Source: Lodderomyces elongisporus
Taxonomy: Eukaryota; Ascomycota; Pichiomycetes; Serinales; Debaryomycetaceae
Assembly (NCBI RefSeq): GCF_030384665.1
Contig: NC_083676.1
Location: 62,001-126,000 of the forward strand
Reading direction: 5' to 3'
Length of the DNA stretch: 64,000 bases
The notes under the pieces were generated by a model. It was not told where the DNA came from and ran no database searches. It saw only the letters and a program-made list of their open reading frames with translations. A program made the translations under genes and the position numbers. Shown here one piece after another: positions 51,401 through 60,086 of this stretch. Position 1 is the first letter of the stretch. The number at the start of each line of letters is the position of its first letter.

Positions 51401-52497
51401 CAACTATTCAACAACAACAACATCATCAACTGCAGCAGCAGCAGCAACCACCACCACCACAACAACAACAACAACCGCAACAACTGCAACAACAAAAGCA
51501 TCGTCGTGCATCATCTTCAGCATCATCGTCCTTAATATCTTCATCGCAAACCAGCAATAATGGATTTTATTATAGAAGACTGAAAAATTCTATAGCAGGA
51601 AAATACGACTCACCAATCCGCTGTTCAAAACCATTGCTTTCATCGTCAGTTTCACAAGAAGTTTTTTTCAAAGATGTGGACTTTGACAAGTGTAAGAAAG
51701 CTTCGGTTTCTAGATCCATAATCAGTCCCAGATTTACCTCGCTTCTTTGGGATAGCAAAAAAGAAGATAAGAATAACACTAATACCGGTAATGACCATTC
51801 ACTTGATAATGAATTGAATATAAAAATTGCGGATCTTGGAAATGCAACGTATACAAACCAACATTTCACAAACCAGATCCAAACACGCCAATATAGATCT
51901 CCCGAGATTATTCTTAAATACAAGTCGTGGGGTAGTTCAACAGATATTTGGTCTTTGGGTTGTATTATATTTGAACTAATTACTGGTGATTTCTTATTTG
52001 ATCCACATGAAGGGGATGGGAAGAATATGTTTGATAAAGATGAAGACCATTTGGCCCAAATTGTCGAATTGTTGGGCCATTTTCCCGATGACGAGTACCT
52101 AGTTGATTGTAAACTTACCGGTAAGTTTTTCAAACTTGCACCAGGATATGAATCAACGAGCCCAACAAACTCAGCCGAGTCGTTTAACTCTGCATCACAG
52201 TCGAAAGTGATTTTCAAGAATATTGATAATCTCAAGATATGGAAATTGCAGGATGTGCTAATTGAGAAGTACAAATTTGATAGAGATGATCCCGATGTGA
52301 AACTCGTTTGCGATTTGATTCTCAAGTGCTTGAAGTTCAATTTGGATGAAAGATTCGATGCGCATAGTTTGTTGAAACATCCGTGGTTTAACGAGAAAGC
52401 AGGAGCTGATTCCAATACCGCTGCTGTTGATGAGACGGTTTTGCAAAGTATGAAAAACGAACATGATGATTTACCAGGTTACACTTGCGAGGAATAA
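48424..52497 (+). CDS. SKY1: Sky1, SR-protein kinase (SRPK family)
   Basis: Serine kinase that phosphorylates SR/RS-rich proteins, affecting mRNA export and, in yeasts, ion homeostasis. ATG at 48424, 1357 residues, far longer than the 742 of budding yeast. The first 570 residues are Ser/Thr/Gln/Asn-rich with several poly-Gln runs. The kinase begins at VGGYHPVCRGDIYYSKQLA with the Gly loop LGWGHFSTVW near residue 600, ATP-binding Lys in VAIKFVK near 643, catalytic loop HTDLKPEN near 928, DLGNA in place of DFG near 1137, and RQYRSPE. The fold is interrupted twice: at about 736-900, before RGGIPLHLVKKI, and at about 945-1130, where the usual SRPK spacer lies. The C-lobe ends with RFDAHSLLKHPWF. 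Confidence 0.95.
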   Translation: MLLVERINSNSTSTSTGTGTSTTNNNSNNKDKDPSTSTATTGTTSLVERNQLPGTMPSTLQQNSYSHGQEPSSLSRRGSTFNSRVNSTSSFTPNSNNSTSNNDDTIITTAAISGSLDTEKKLRFNLQGLFKKLPVLNTTSANTSTITVNSSSPPPPPQQQQQLQQQQQPQQQQQQQPQQQTSSSSSSSLPLSFQPPHTTNNTINDTTSFTPISTPTFTQTPPSFIRHNSFPRQVPRSTNIISDINPITIIHSVDEEDESLIHDIDEEDEDECSLAEDHNQQQQQQQQQSHLLSSIDPYSLSANNSLQPIDKANLFSGQPSYFSSHYTTMVNNQEVYTSFTSDCISLQNSEMSTAITELDSDTMIINNSNSNNDNDNMNSYNKQINNIGNGSISSQEAPIKERKLSNTSSLSLSFPSIKRTISLKSKKLQLLRQQQQQQQQQQLLLLNNDELLIPTSTLPKANSAKTTASVTTARPNAPKRNLKSLLRIGSFSGNNNIQSTNPHKENPALAPAPAPSTITATTPTASTAAVVEGLPEDDDIFAQPDDYEDLSETESELNYDPKQEESSHDYRVGGYHPVCRGDIYYSKQLANREYVIVRKLGWGHFSTVWLAKSRITSSVDPTLNENNDNSGSIDKNEYYVAIKFVKSNRNYKEAAKDEIEILHTLSDPLKYATHLSSKQLQYFQTCKPKQHQGYKHMMRLLDDFEIAGPHGNHICMVFEILGENVLNLIYKYKKFYRNVNQELKKKQESVGEEQTQLSPTLQLQLQSQQQQQQQQSSTPIQVPTLPQQNIKFNKWDAKYLTKKKNTKSKLSLGLTKKAESLESNHTSTPPYPLSSSSAASSTTSSNNSGSGSGSAAGDHLMESLVELESTTTIGSWEDSIDKRIKQMKPSSLVKIIETSKSRGGIPLHLVKKIVKQMLLALDYMHHCGVIHTDLKPENILIDIEDINKVVKSLEEEKQQKIRANSMSRTASLMKRNNSHVTRPSILKRNSTSATIQQQQHHQLQQQQQPPPPQQQQQPQQLQQQKHRRASSSASSSLISSSQTSNNGFYYRRLKNSIAGKYDSPIRCSKPLLSSSVSQEVFFKDVDFDKCKKASVSRSIISPRFTSLLWDSKKEDKNNTNTGNDHSLDNELNIKIADLGNATYTNQHFTNQIQTRQYRSPEIILKYKSWGSSTDIWSLGCIIFELITGDFLFDPHEGDGKNMFDKDEDHLAQIVELLGHFPDDEYLVDCKLTGKFFKLAPGYESTSPTNSAESFNSASQSKVIFKNIDNLKIWKLQDVLIEKYKFDRDDPDVKLVCDLILKCLKFNLDERFDAHSLLKHPWFNEKAGADSNTAAVDETVLQSMKNEHDDLPGYTCEE

Positions 52498-52826
52498 GCC
52501 ACATAATTAAGTGGACATGAATTTACGAACTATCGAAGAAAAAAAAACAAAAAATAAATGAGAAAACAAAGAAGAGAAAATGAAAATGAAAATGAAAATG
52601 AAAACAAGAAACGGAGAAAGTGATATCGGTGAACAGTTTGATATTTATTAGAAATGGTCTCATTGATTAGACAGTTGAAGTTATAGGTTGTATTTTATTT
52701 AACTTATTTATTACGTGTATGTGTTAATGTTACGAAAACAAAATTCGAAATTTCGGAATTTATTTTTACTTTTCTTTTAGTTCTTTTCTTCTCTTTTGCT
52801 TTTTTCTTTTTTTTTTTGTTCTTCTG
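52498..52826. other. Convergent intergenic between SKY1 and CWC27
   Basis: Two 3' regions face each other. A GAAAAT hexanucleotide repeat lies at about 52576-52604. No gene. Confidence 0.5.
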
Positions 52827-53996
52827 CTAGAAAGGATTGAATTTATGAGTTTTAAGTTGCTGGTAAGTAATTGATTCTGCTTTGTTTAAATCGAGATAAG
52901 GGTCGTATTTGGAATCAATTGTTGGATCGCGATTGATTTCTCTCATTTTTTCTTCTTCTTCTTCGGAGTCCAGATCAGATTCCTCTTCGCTGCTTCCTTC
53001 TCCACTACTATCCCCCTCCTTGTCGTTATCTTTATCGTCAGCTTGTCGCAGATTTTGATTGACATTCTTTTCACCATGGTCGTCATCATCACTCAGCAGC
53101 AGTAGCAGCAGTTCTTCATCGCTGCTTCCAATTATATCCTTCGTATTAGTGTCTTTATCACTTGTCTGTTTCGGCTTGTCGTATATGCTCTTCACTTTCA
53201 ACCTTCCCAAGTTTTCTCTGCCTCCATCTTCATCTTCATCATCATCATCTTCTTCGTCATCTTCTACATCATCATAAGTTAAAACAACTCTAGATTTCTT
53301 CTTTGCAACTTCATTCTTCTTGTCGTCTCCATTATTCTTCCTCTTCAACCCTTGTAGCCTCTCTTTTTCCAACTTCCTCTTTTCAACTTCGTGCATTTCA
53401 AAAAACGGTACATCAATTGATCCACCAGTAATCTTTACAGGGTATACAAATTTTGTAATTTTGACTTTTTCACCGTCATCTTTTGTGCTAACAATGCTTT
53501 CTTTTTCACCATCAGCTATGCTCTTTAGCACAAACCACGAATCTTTCTTATCATCATGATCATGATCCTGATCATCATCATCATCATTTACATTATAAAT
53601 TTTTCCTACAACATTGCTCACTCCACTAAGTTCAGTCATGCTAATCATCCATTGGTTGCGCGATATCGCTAGATAGCCACCACGTTTGCATTTAATACGT
53701 GGGTGCAATTCCTTGGGAACTATCATCAGTTCTTGTGCCGTTTCACCATTTAATGGTTCTTTTTCGTGTAGAGGGTCAAAAGTTTTGACATGTCCAAAGT
53801 TTAACATGATTGGTTTCTCTGAGCTGCTTGTATCTTGAGGCAACTCAAATTCTTCATCGGTAAAGTCTTGGGCATATATAGATTGCAAGAATGAGAGTGA
53901 TGTCAGGGGTAATTCTTTTGCGAAAAGAGCTAATTTTATTGAACCTTTTGTTGTATGGAGTGTAACTCGTGCAGTTGTTGGTGGTTCTAGTGACAT
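52827..53996 (-). CDS. CWC27: Cwc27-like spliceosomal cyclophilin, probably catalytically inactive
   Basis: A cyclophilin-type protein of the Bact spliceosome. ATG at 53996, 389 residues. The N-terminus, EPPTTARVTLHTTKGSIKLA, is the typical Cwc27 opening (EPPT..KV.L.TT.G.I), and KRGGYLAISRNQWMISM plus VGKIYNV mark the rest of the cyclophilin fold (about 1-150). The FHRxxxGFxxQGGD catalytic segment of active cyclophilins is not present; the corresponding stretch is acidic and unrelated, so isomerase activity is unlikely. The fold is interrupted by an Asp-rich run near 137-150. The C-terminal half is charged and disordered with long Asp/Glu/Ser runs and ends YQQLKTHKFNPF, a conserved-looking C-terminal tail. 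Confidence 0.88.
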   Translation of the reverse strand: MSLEPPTTARVTLHTTKGSIKLALFAKELPLTSLSFLQSIYAQDFTDEEFELPQDTSSSEKPIMLNFGHVKTFDPLHEKEPLNGETAQELMIVPKELHPRIKCKRGGYLAISRNQWMISMTELSGVSNVVGKIYNVNDDDDDQDHDHDDKKDSWFVLKSIADGEKESIVSTKDDGEKVKITKFVYPVKITGGSIDVPFFEMHEVEKRKLEKERLQGLKRKNNGDDKKNEVAKKKSRVVLTYDDVEDDEEDDDDEDEDGGRENLGRLKVKSIYDKPKQTSDKDTNTKDIIGSSDEELLLLLLSDDDDHGEKNVNQNLRQADDKDNDKEGDSSGEGSSEEESDLDSEEEEEKMREINRDPTIDSKYDPYLDLNKAESITYQQLKTHKFNPF

Positions 53997-55447
53997 TGTA
54001 TATAAATGTGATGGTAGTGGTATAAGTGATATAAGTGGTGTGAGTGTTGGTGTTAGTCACAGCTTTGGGTGAATATCAAGATTTCTCAATAGTCAATCTT
54101 TTGATGGTTTTAACTTGGAAAGAGCTGCAGAGCCGCAGATTGGTACGAGAGTATAAAGTGAAAAAGAGACTGAGGTAGAGAGAGAGAGAAAGTGTATGTG
54201 TGTGTGTGTGTGTGAATATGTGTCTGTATACGTTTGTGTGCGCGAAAAAGTTGAATTTAGATGCTAACGAAGATTACATCGCGCGGACTTTAACTCAAGT
54301 CTCTTCTACCAAAGGATGATTGAAATTGGTCTTTCCACAAATATACTTATACCGTCTTTGTTGATATTCAATCAATTGATTACAAATTTGGTTTTTATAG
54401 GACACACTAAACCAACTTTGATAAATCAAGATATTGACTTTTTTTGTTGATCTAAGTTGAGGTTTACCAAGTTCTCTTTAGTATAACATTATAGTCTAGT
54501 GCTTGTACCTACGAACTAAAGTTTGTTAATCAAATCAGCTACCAAGCCCATTTCTTTTCCCTGCAAACATTTTGCACCCGTAAACCAACCAAAAAAAAAA
54601 AAATAAAGATTGGAATATGAAGCAAGTGAAGAAAAAAAAACAGCTTTGAAAACTCTCTAATCCTTTTTAAAACATTCAATAATCATATACACATCATCGA
54701 ACAGAAGATTTTATCGAAAAAGTAGTTTTTTGTTAAAAAAAAAAGAAGGGGTGCAACTTTTTTTTCCAATTTTTTATTTGCAATCTTTAAAGTTCTTGAA
54801 AAGTATATTTGAAGATATGACGAAAATAAAACCATTCACTTTTGCAAAATTAACGCAATCGTGCTTATATAGTTTGCTACATATCTATAGTAAGTGCTCA
54901 ATCGTCGTTGTCGTTTACATTATTTTAACATAGTACTCGTGGATGGGAAAAAATGGAGAGACAAATATAGGCAGACTAAATTTGTAGCGTACCCTATTGT
55001 AAAATAATTCTCAATTGCTTTTATTATTGTTATTTTTTACTTTCAATTTTTTAATTTTTTCTTAAAATGATCCCCCACTTTTCTAATCACAGCAAAAGAA
55101 TCTCGATCCGTGGGGGGTACAGTTCACGGCACACTAGCCGATTTCTTCTTCAGTAACTTCCTGTCTTTGCCATTATTTTTATTCTTTTGCTTCCATTCTT
55201 TAAACCGCTTCCCCCCCCCCCCCCCCAAACCATTTTCTTTTCTTCCCCCAAGAAACATTTCTCAGGTTCTTGTCTGTTCTTTTTGTTCTTTTTGTTCTAC
55301 GGTGTGTGTGTGTGTGTGTAAATGAGTATGTAGTGGAGTATGTAGTGGACTAAGTTTTAGGGGTTAGTGTGACTAAGAGTGGGGGTTGGGGGTGGGGGTA
55401 GAGTAGTTTGAAAAGGTTGTGGGAGAGATCCCCCAATTATTTTTCTG
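53997..55447. other. Divergent intergenic between CWC27 and GOR1
   Basis: No gene. Contains a TG microsatellite at about 54193-54228, GCGCGAAAA at about 54240-54248 (CGCG core about 245 bp before CWC27), a C16 run at about 55211-55226, TG repeats at about 55302-55318, a 12-bp direct repeat (GAGTATGTAGTG twice, about 55324-55347) and G runs at 55360-55398 just before the upstream GOR1 ATG. Confidence 0.55.
55360..55398 (+). other. G-rich run series in the GOR1 leader
   Basis: GGGG at 55360-55363 and three G5 runs at 55381-55385, 55388-55392 and 55394-55398, sense strand, ending 50 nt before the upstream ATG at 55448. Could form a quadruplex in DNA or RNA; pattern only. Confidence 0.4.
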
Positions 55448-56788
55448 ATGGGATCCCCCAAAATTATAAAAATCCCACATTATCTACAAACTTTACCTTT
55501 TCCTATCAAGAACACCTTCATCATTGTGTGGGAAAATCCACGAGATTTCCCCAATGCTTCAAAATGTCTTTTTTTTTTTCACAACAAACAGTATTTAAAC
55601 AAGTTAAATTGTCTCCGTTTCTTCCAATCCCTCTCTTCTAATTATTCTTCATTAGATAATCCCAAGTCTTTATCATTCACATTAAGATTATCACTGTTAT
55701 CGTCACCCTTAATATTTCATAGATCTAGATCAATAATGACAACTGCTTCGCCAAACTCGACAACAAAGCCCAAAGTGCTCAGACTTGGTAAGATTAGATT
55801 TGGACAAGAGAAATGGGACGAAGTTTCGAAATACGCCGAAGTTGTTGACTGCGACTCTGCTAATCGTGAGCAATTCCTTAAGGACTTACAAGGTAAATAC
55901 AGTGATGTCACAAACATAAGTAGAACTTTTGAGTCTGTTGCACAAACAGGCAGGTTTGATGAAGAAGTTGCCGCACACGTGCCCAAGACATTGGTTTCGG
56001 TATCGCATACTGGTGCTGGTTACGATCAAGTTGATGTTGAACCTTTCACAAAACGCGGTATCCAAGTGTCGAATATTACTGTGCCAGTGGAGGCACCTAC
56101 AGCAGACACTGCTGTTTGGCTTGCGATAACTTGTTTGAGAAACTATAAAGTTGCTAGTGATTTGGTGAAACAAGGTAAGTGGCCTGGCCAAGCAGCTGCA
56201 GGTGCCAAGTTGGGTCACAGTCCAGAAGGTAAAGTTGTTGGTATTATGGGAATGGGTGGTATTGGTAGAGCTATTAGAGATCGTTTGAAACCATTTGGGT
56301 TTGAAAAAATAATCTACTACAACAGAAGCCGGTTAGATCCTAAATTGGAAGCTGGTGCTGAATACGTTAGCAAAGAAGAGTTGTTCAAACAATCAGACAT
56401 CATCATGATCAGTATCCCATTGAATGCACACACAAGACATTCGATAGATAAAAGTGCAATTGAACAGATGAAGGATGGTGTCATTTTGGTCAATACCGCT
56501 AGAGGTGCTGTTATCAAGGAGTCTGAGTTGCCCGAGTTGATCAAGTCTGGCAAGATTGGTGCTCTTGGTGCCGATGTGTTTGAAAACGAGCCAGAGATTC
56601 CAAAGGAGTTGCTTGAGCTTCCCCAAGTAGTTGCATTGCCACATGTTGGGACATATACTTCTGAAGCGATCAAGAATATGGAAGATTGGGTGGCAGATAA
56701 TGTCTTGTCCGCAATCAAGACAGGCAAGGTCAAGAGTATTGTGCCGGAACAAAAAGATACCAAGTTTGACGTTAAGCCACTTGTGTAA
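55448..56788 (+). CDS. GOR1: Glyoxylate/hydroxyacid reductase (D-2-hydroxyacid dehydrogenase family)
   Basis: NAD(P)H-dependent reductase of glyoxylate and related 2-keto acids. The conserved enzyme begins at the ATG at 55736 (MTTASPNSTTKPKVLRLGKI; 350 residues, as in yeast Gor1). The same frame is open upstream to an ATG at 55448, adding 96 residues (446 in all). The family marks are SHTGAGYDQVDVEPF near residue 91 of the short form, the Rossmann motif GIMGMGGIGRAI, the catalytic Arg in NTARGAVI, the Glu in DVFENEPEI and the catalytic His in LPHVGTYTSEA. The upstream extension has few acidic residues and ends with a Leu/Ser/Arg-rich segment (FTLRLSLLSSPLIFHRSRSI) resembling a mitochondrial presequence. 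Which ATG is used, or both, cannot be settled; the enzyme call is firm. Confidence 0.9.
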   Translation: MGSPKIIKIPHYLQTLPFPIKNTFIIVWENPRDFPNASKCLFFFHNKQYLNKLNCLRFFQSLSSNYSSLDNPKSLSFTLRLSLLSSPLIFHRSRSIMTTASPNSTTKPKVLRLGKIRFGQEKWDEVSKYAEVVDCDSANREQFLKDLQGKYSDVTNISRTFESVAQTGRFDEEVAAHVPKTLVSVSHTGAGYDQVDVEPFTKRGIQVSNITVPVEAPTADTAVWLAITCLRNYKVASDLVKQGKWPGQAAAGAKLGHSPEGKVVGIMGMGGIGRAIRDRLKPFGFEKIIYYNRSRLDPKLEAGAEYVSKEELFKQSDIIMISIPLNAHTRHSIDKSAIEQMKDGVILVNTARGAVIKESELPELIKSGKIGALGADVFENEPEIPKELLELPQVVALPHVGTYTSEAIKNMEDWVADNVLSAIKTGKVKSIVPEQKDTKFDVKPLV

Positions 56789-58225
56789 GGATGCATTTGT
56801 AGCTTGATGTATTTTAGTAATAGATAAAACCGGATAGGACTAGAAGGAAATATACAATAATAATTTTAAAAAAAAAATTGCGTTTGTTATCTGTTTATTG
56901 ATATATTGTTTTTTTATTATTCGTTTTCCTAATGCTTTTCGTTTCTCTCTCCCTCTCTCTCTCTCTCTCTCTATCTTCATGTTTGTGACTTGTTTCTTTT
57001 TTTTTTTCTTTTGGTTTAGTGATTGGCTGTATCGGAAGCATTGTCGAGAGGTTTCCGATAATCTTGCAAAATATACAGAAAAAAAATAAAAATGAAAGAA
57101 ATGAAAGAAATTGTATGTGCGCAATTTACCCGAGGTAACAATTTTAACCAGATTCAGGATCCGAGAAAATAGAAAGAGTTCAAAGTAGGATGTCAATTAC
57201 TAGACAACACTGTTAGTCTGTAAACCATGATTTGGTGGCTGTCAGTGAGTATGTGAGTCTGTGAATGTGTAATAGCAGATTCACGAGGTAGAGGGCTGAG
57301 ATTGAGTGTAACACTCAGCATAAAACTTTGAGTTTTTATCTCTATATACGTGACGTACTTGTATATATGTATATATATAAATATATTTCAAAGAATTGTA
57401 TATGGGATAGAGCAAGAAAAAAATAATTAAAAAAATAAATAAAAGAAGAATGCGGCATGAAGCAAAGCCGATGTAGGGAGTTGATAAACTGAAATGCCAA
57501 AGCTTTATGGGATGAAGCATGGTCTCTGGTACAAATGGAAAAATTTGAAAAAAAGACAAATAAAAGAATATTTTATTATTTTACTGTTGTACTTTTTAAG
57601 TTCAGCATTATCCAACTTTGAAATATTCTATATCTCTTTGTCTCCTTCAAATTCCTCTAGACGAAAAGACATTGACCAAAAAAAGAAAAGAATAAAGAGA
57701 AAAAAGAGAAAAAAAGGAAAGAAGAATCTTTAATCTCACAACCACTTTCTTTTTCTTCAATTTCATTTCTTTCCTTTTCCTCCCATTCCCCAACTCATCA
57801 TCGTTGTCAACATCTCTGCTGGAATCTACATTCTCTTTATACCCCATTGATGACATTACCAGTTTAAAGATTCGTCAACACAAACAACCACACCAGCCGT
57901 ATAGATACAACAATATTTCCACTAACCTTTCCCACACGGACTCACGCACGCACACCCATACCCATACCCACATCCGCACCCGCACACGCACTACCCCACT
58001 GCCGGAATTGAGAGAGCGTTATTTAGTGAGAAGAGCAAAATTTCACGCGCATTCAAGAAGGATATTTCCATTTTTTTTTTTTTTTTCATTCACCAAGTCA
58101 TCGTCGTTGAACTACAGAAAGGAAAGAAGAAGAAGAAGAAGTAAGGAAGGAGACAAAAAAAAAGATTCAACGTAAATAAAAGATACAACATAAAAATATA
58201 ATAAAATACATAAATCACATATAAG
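56789..58225. other. Intergenic between GOR1 and MRS4
   Basis: No convincing gene. A CT microsatellite lies at about 56950-56972. TATA-like AT blocks occur at about 57360-57385. A CCC-rich stretch with ACACCCATAC at 57952-57961 (Rap1-like) and repeated ACCC units to about 57985 lies about 250 bp before MRS4. An A-rich leader precedes the start codon. Confidence 0.5.
57951..57985 (+). promoter_or_regulatory. ACCC-repeat stretch upstream of MRS4, Rap1-like
   Basis: CACACCCATACCCATACCC followed by ACATCCGCACCCGCACAC. ACACCCATAC matches the first ten bases of the yeast Rap1 consensus. It may instead be a simple C-rich repeat. Confidence 0.3.
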
Positions 58226-59218
58226 ATGGAACACACTAATCATCAAGTGCAGTTCTTGCCCAAAGACCCACTAGAGATTGACTATGAGGCTCTTCCAGAA
58301 GATGCATCGCTATCTGCACATTTGGGCGCTGGTGCCCTAGCCGGAATCATGGAACATACAGTTATGTTTCCCATCGACTCAATCAAGACACGAATGCAAT
58401 TAAACTTGTCCAGCAAGGATATATCGCGAGGCTTGCTCAAGTCGATCTCGAAAATTAGTTCTACCGAAGGGTTTTACGGATTGTGGCGCGGTGTCTCTTC
58501 AGTTATCTTGGGTGCAGGTCCTGCTCATGCAATTTACTTTTCGGTATTTGAATCAACAAAGACATTTCTTTGTAATAGATTAACAAACTCATCGCAGTTC
58601 AACACCAAGATTGTTACCGATGAGAACCATCCGCTCATTGCGAGTTGTGCTGGTGTTGCCGCAACAACTGCTTCAGACGCGCTCATGACGCCCTTTGATA
58701 TGTTGAAGCAAAGGATGCAGGCAAGTGCCGCATACCCCGAAAACAAACTCCAATCCGTAAGATTATTAAAGTTTGCAGCAAACATCTATAAAACTGAAGG
58801 GTTGTCTGCATTTTACATATCGTATCCAACAACATTACTCACCAACATTCCCTTTGCCGCATTGAATTTCGGCTTCTACGAGTATTGCTCATCCTTGCTC
58901 AACCCGTCGCATTCATATAACCCATATTTGCATTGTGTAAGTGGTGGTATTGCTGGAGGTATTGCTGCCGCATTAACAACGCCGTTTGACTGTATCAAAA
59001 CCGTGCTACAAACAAAAGGAATGTCGCAAAACCCTGCATTGAGAGAAGTTACTGGTTTCAAGAGCGCTGCAGCAGCACTACATAAAATAGGAGGCACCAA
59101 AGCGTTTTGGAGAGGATTGAAGCCAAGAGTCATTTTCAATGTTCCAAGTACAGCTATATCATGGACCGCGTATGAGATGTGTAAAGAGTTGTTGATTAGG
59201 GATAGACGATTAAATTAG
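58226..59218 (+). CDS. MRS4: Mrs3/Mrs4-type mitochondrial iron carrier
   Basis: Mitochondrial carrier family protein of the inner membrane, mitoferrin type, importing Fe2+ for heme and Fe-S synthesis. ATG at 58226, 330 residues. Three carrier repeats carry the PX[DE]XX[KR] signature: PIDSIKTRMQ near residue 49, PFDMLKQRMQ near 156 and PFDCIKTVLQ near 252. Mitoferrin-typical sequence includes GALAGIMEHTVMFPIDSIKT with the conserved His in EH, and GPAHAIYFSVFE. The N-terminal 30 residues are acidic. It resembles Mrs3/Mrs4 rather than Rim2 or SAM carriers because of the MEH and AHAIYF motifs. The 3' region has a TA/TG microsatellite. Confidence 0.94.
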   Translation: MEHTNHQVQFLPKDPLEIDYEALPEDASLSAHLGAGALAGIMEHTVMFPIDSIKTRMQLNLSSKDISRGLLKSISKISSTEGFYGLWRGVSSVILGAGPAHAIYFSVFESTKTFLCNRLTNSSQFNTKIVTDENHPLIASCAGVAATTASDALMTPFDMLKQRMQASAAYPENKLQSVRLLKFAANIYKTEGLSAFYISYPTTLLTNIPFAALNFGFYEYCSSLLNPSHSYNPYLHCVSGGIAGGIAAALTTPFDCIKTVLQTKGMSQNPALREVTGFKSAAAALHKIGGTKAFWRGLKPRVIFNVPSTAISWTAYEMCKELLIRDRRLN

Positions 59219-59876
59219 ACGAGGACGAGAAGAAGGAGGGAGAGAAACCAAGAACAGTAGCGCATTCAGAATATATATATATGTGTGTGTGTATTACTCT
59301 CACTATTCCTTACCTTGAACTGTGTAATATTAAAAAATAAAATATATAGAGAGAGAGATGATCTTTTTGGAGTTAATTCAATAAAATAGTGTTGTAGCAT
59401 ACTTCTATTTCGAAAAACGAAAGCAAAAACAAGTTATCGAGTCAATAATAACCTGATTTAACATTGTTGATGCACTGATTCTTTCTATCTTGGTGTACCC
59501 TATAAGTTACACTTGTTTAGTAGTTGCTAATTGAATAATGAAGTGTATGTGCTGATGCTCTTTGTAGTTTCTCTTCTTCTTCCTCTTTCTCTTCTTTTTC
59601 CTCTTGTCTCGAATTGAACTTCTTTAGCGCCTCTTGCACAAGAAACAAATCAAGATGGTATGTCTTTGGCTCTCTTTTATTGAATTTTTTTTTTCCATCT
59701 CTTTATCCTCCTTTACCTTAGCCAGTACTTGCAAACTTCTTAAAGCTTTCCCTTTGGTCTCTGATGGTATTTTTTCAAGTATTACTGGTCATCCTTTTTC
59801 AACCTAGCATTTCTAACTAATCTTTATCTTTTTAATCTTTTTTCTTAATTTTCCCTCTCCACCAATACTTATTCGG
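59219..59876. other. Intergenic after MRS4, with a possible spliced microgene
   Basis: MRS4 3' region with a TA/TG run (about 59273-59292). At 59655 an ATG is followed directly by GTATGT, a canonical yeast 5' splice site; joining it to CTTAG at 59717-59721 would give a frame of 33 codons ending at 59820. No TACTAAC branch site is present in that 64-nt interval. No other gene seen. Confidence 0.3.
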
Positions 59877-60086
59877 TCACAGTTGTATTGCCTTTATCAA
59901 TGCATCTGCCCTTGCAATTTGAGCTAGTTCTCTAGGGGATCTAGATAGTCGTTGTGCCACAAATGAAAATAATACACATGAACCTAGAAACCCCAATAGG
60001 TTGAAAAATGCGGCTCTTGAGTATAGTCGTTCTTCTTCTTCTGTGCGGAATGACTGGAATATGCGTCTTATGCTTGCAAATATCAT
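59877..60086 (-). CDS. Small single-pass membrane protein, unknown function
   Basis: 69 residues from ATG at 60086. The N-terminus is basic and amphipathic (MIFASIRRIFQSFRTEEEER), followed by one hydrophobic segment at about 27-45 (FFNLLGFLGSCVLFSFVA) and a charged C-terminal helix (RSPRELAQIARADALIKAIQ). The last codon is CTG. Size, composition and topology resemble small mitochondrial or ER membrane subunits, but I do not recognise a family. It is isolated: the nearest upstream gene lies beyond the window. The composition is non-repetitive, which sets it apart from the low-complexity open frames around it. Confidence 0.5.
   Translation of the reverse strand: MIFASIRRIFQSFRTEEEERLYSRAAFFNLLGFLGSCVLFSFVAQRLSRSPRELAQIARADALIKAIQL

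Noticed and set aside
51570..52415. 281-codon minus frame inside SKY1
   Set aside because: It is a shadow of the conserved kinase C-lobe and has no recognisable domain.
56317..56796. Antisense frames across GOR1
   Set aside because: Shadow of the conserved dehydrogenase coding region.
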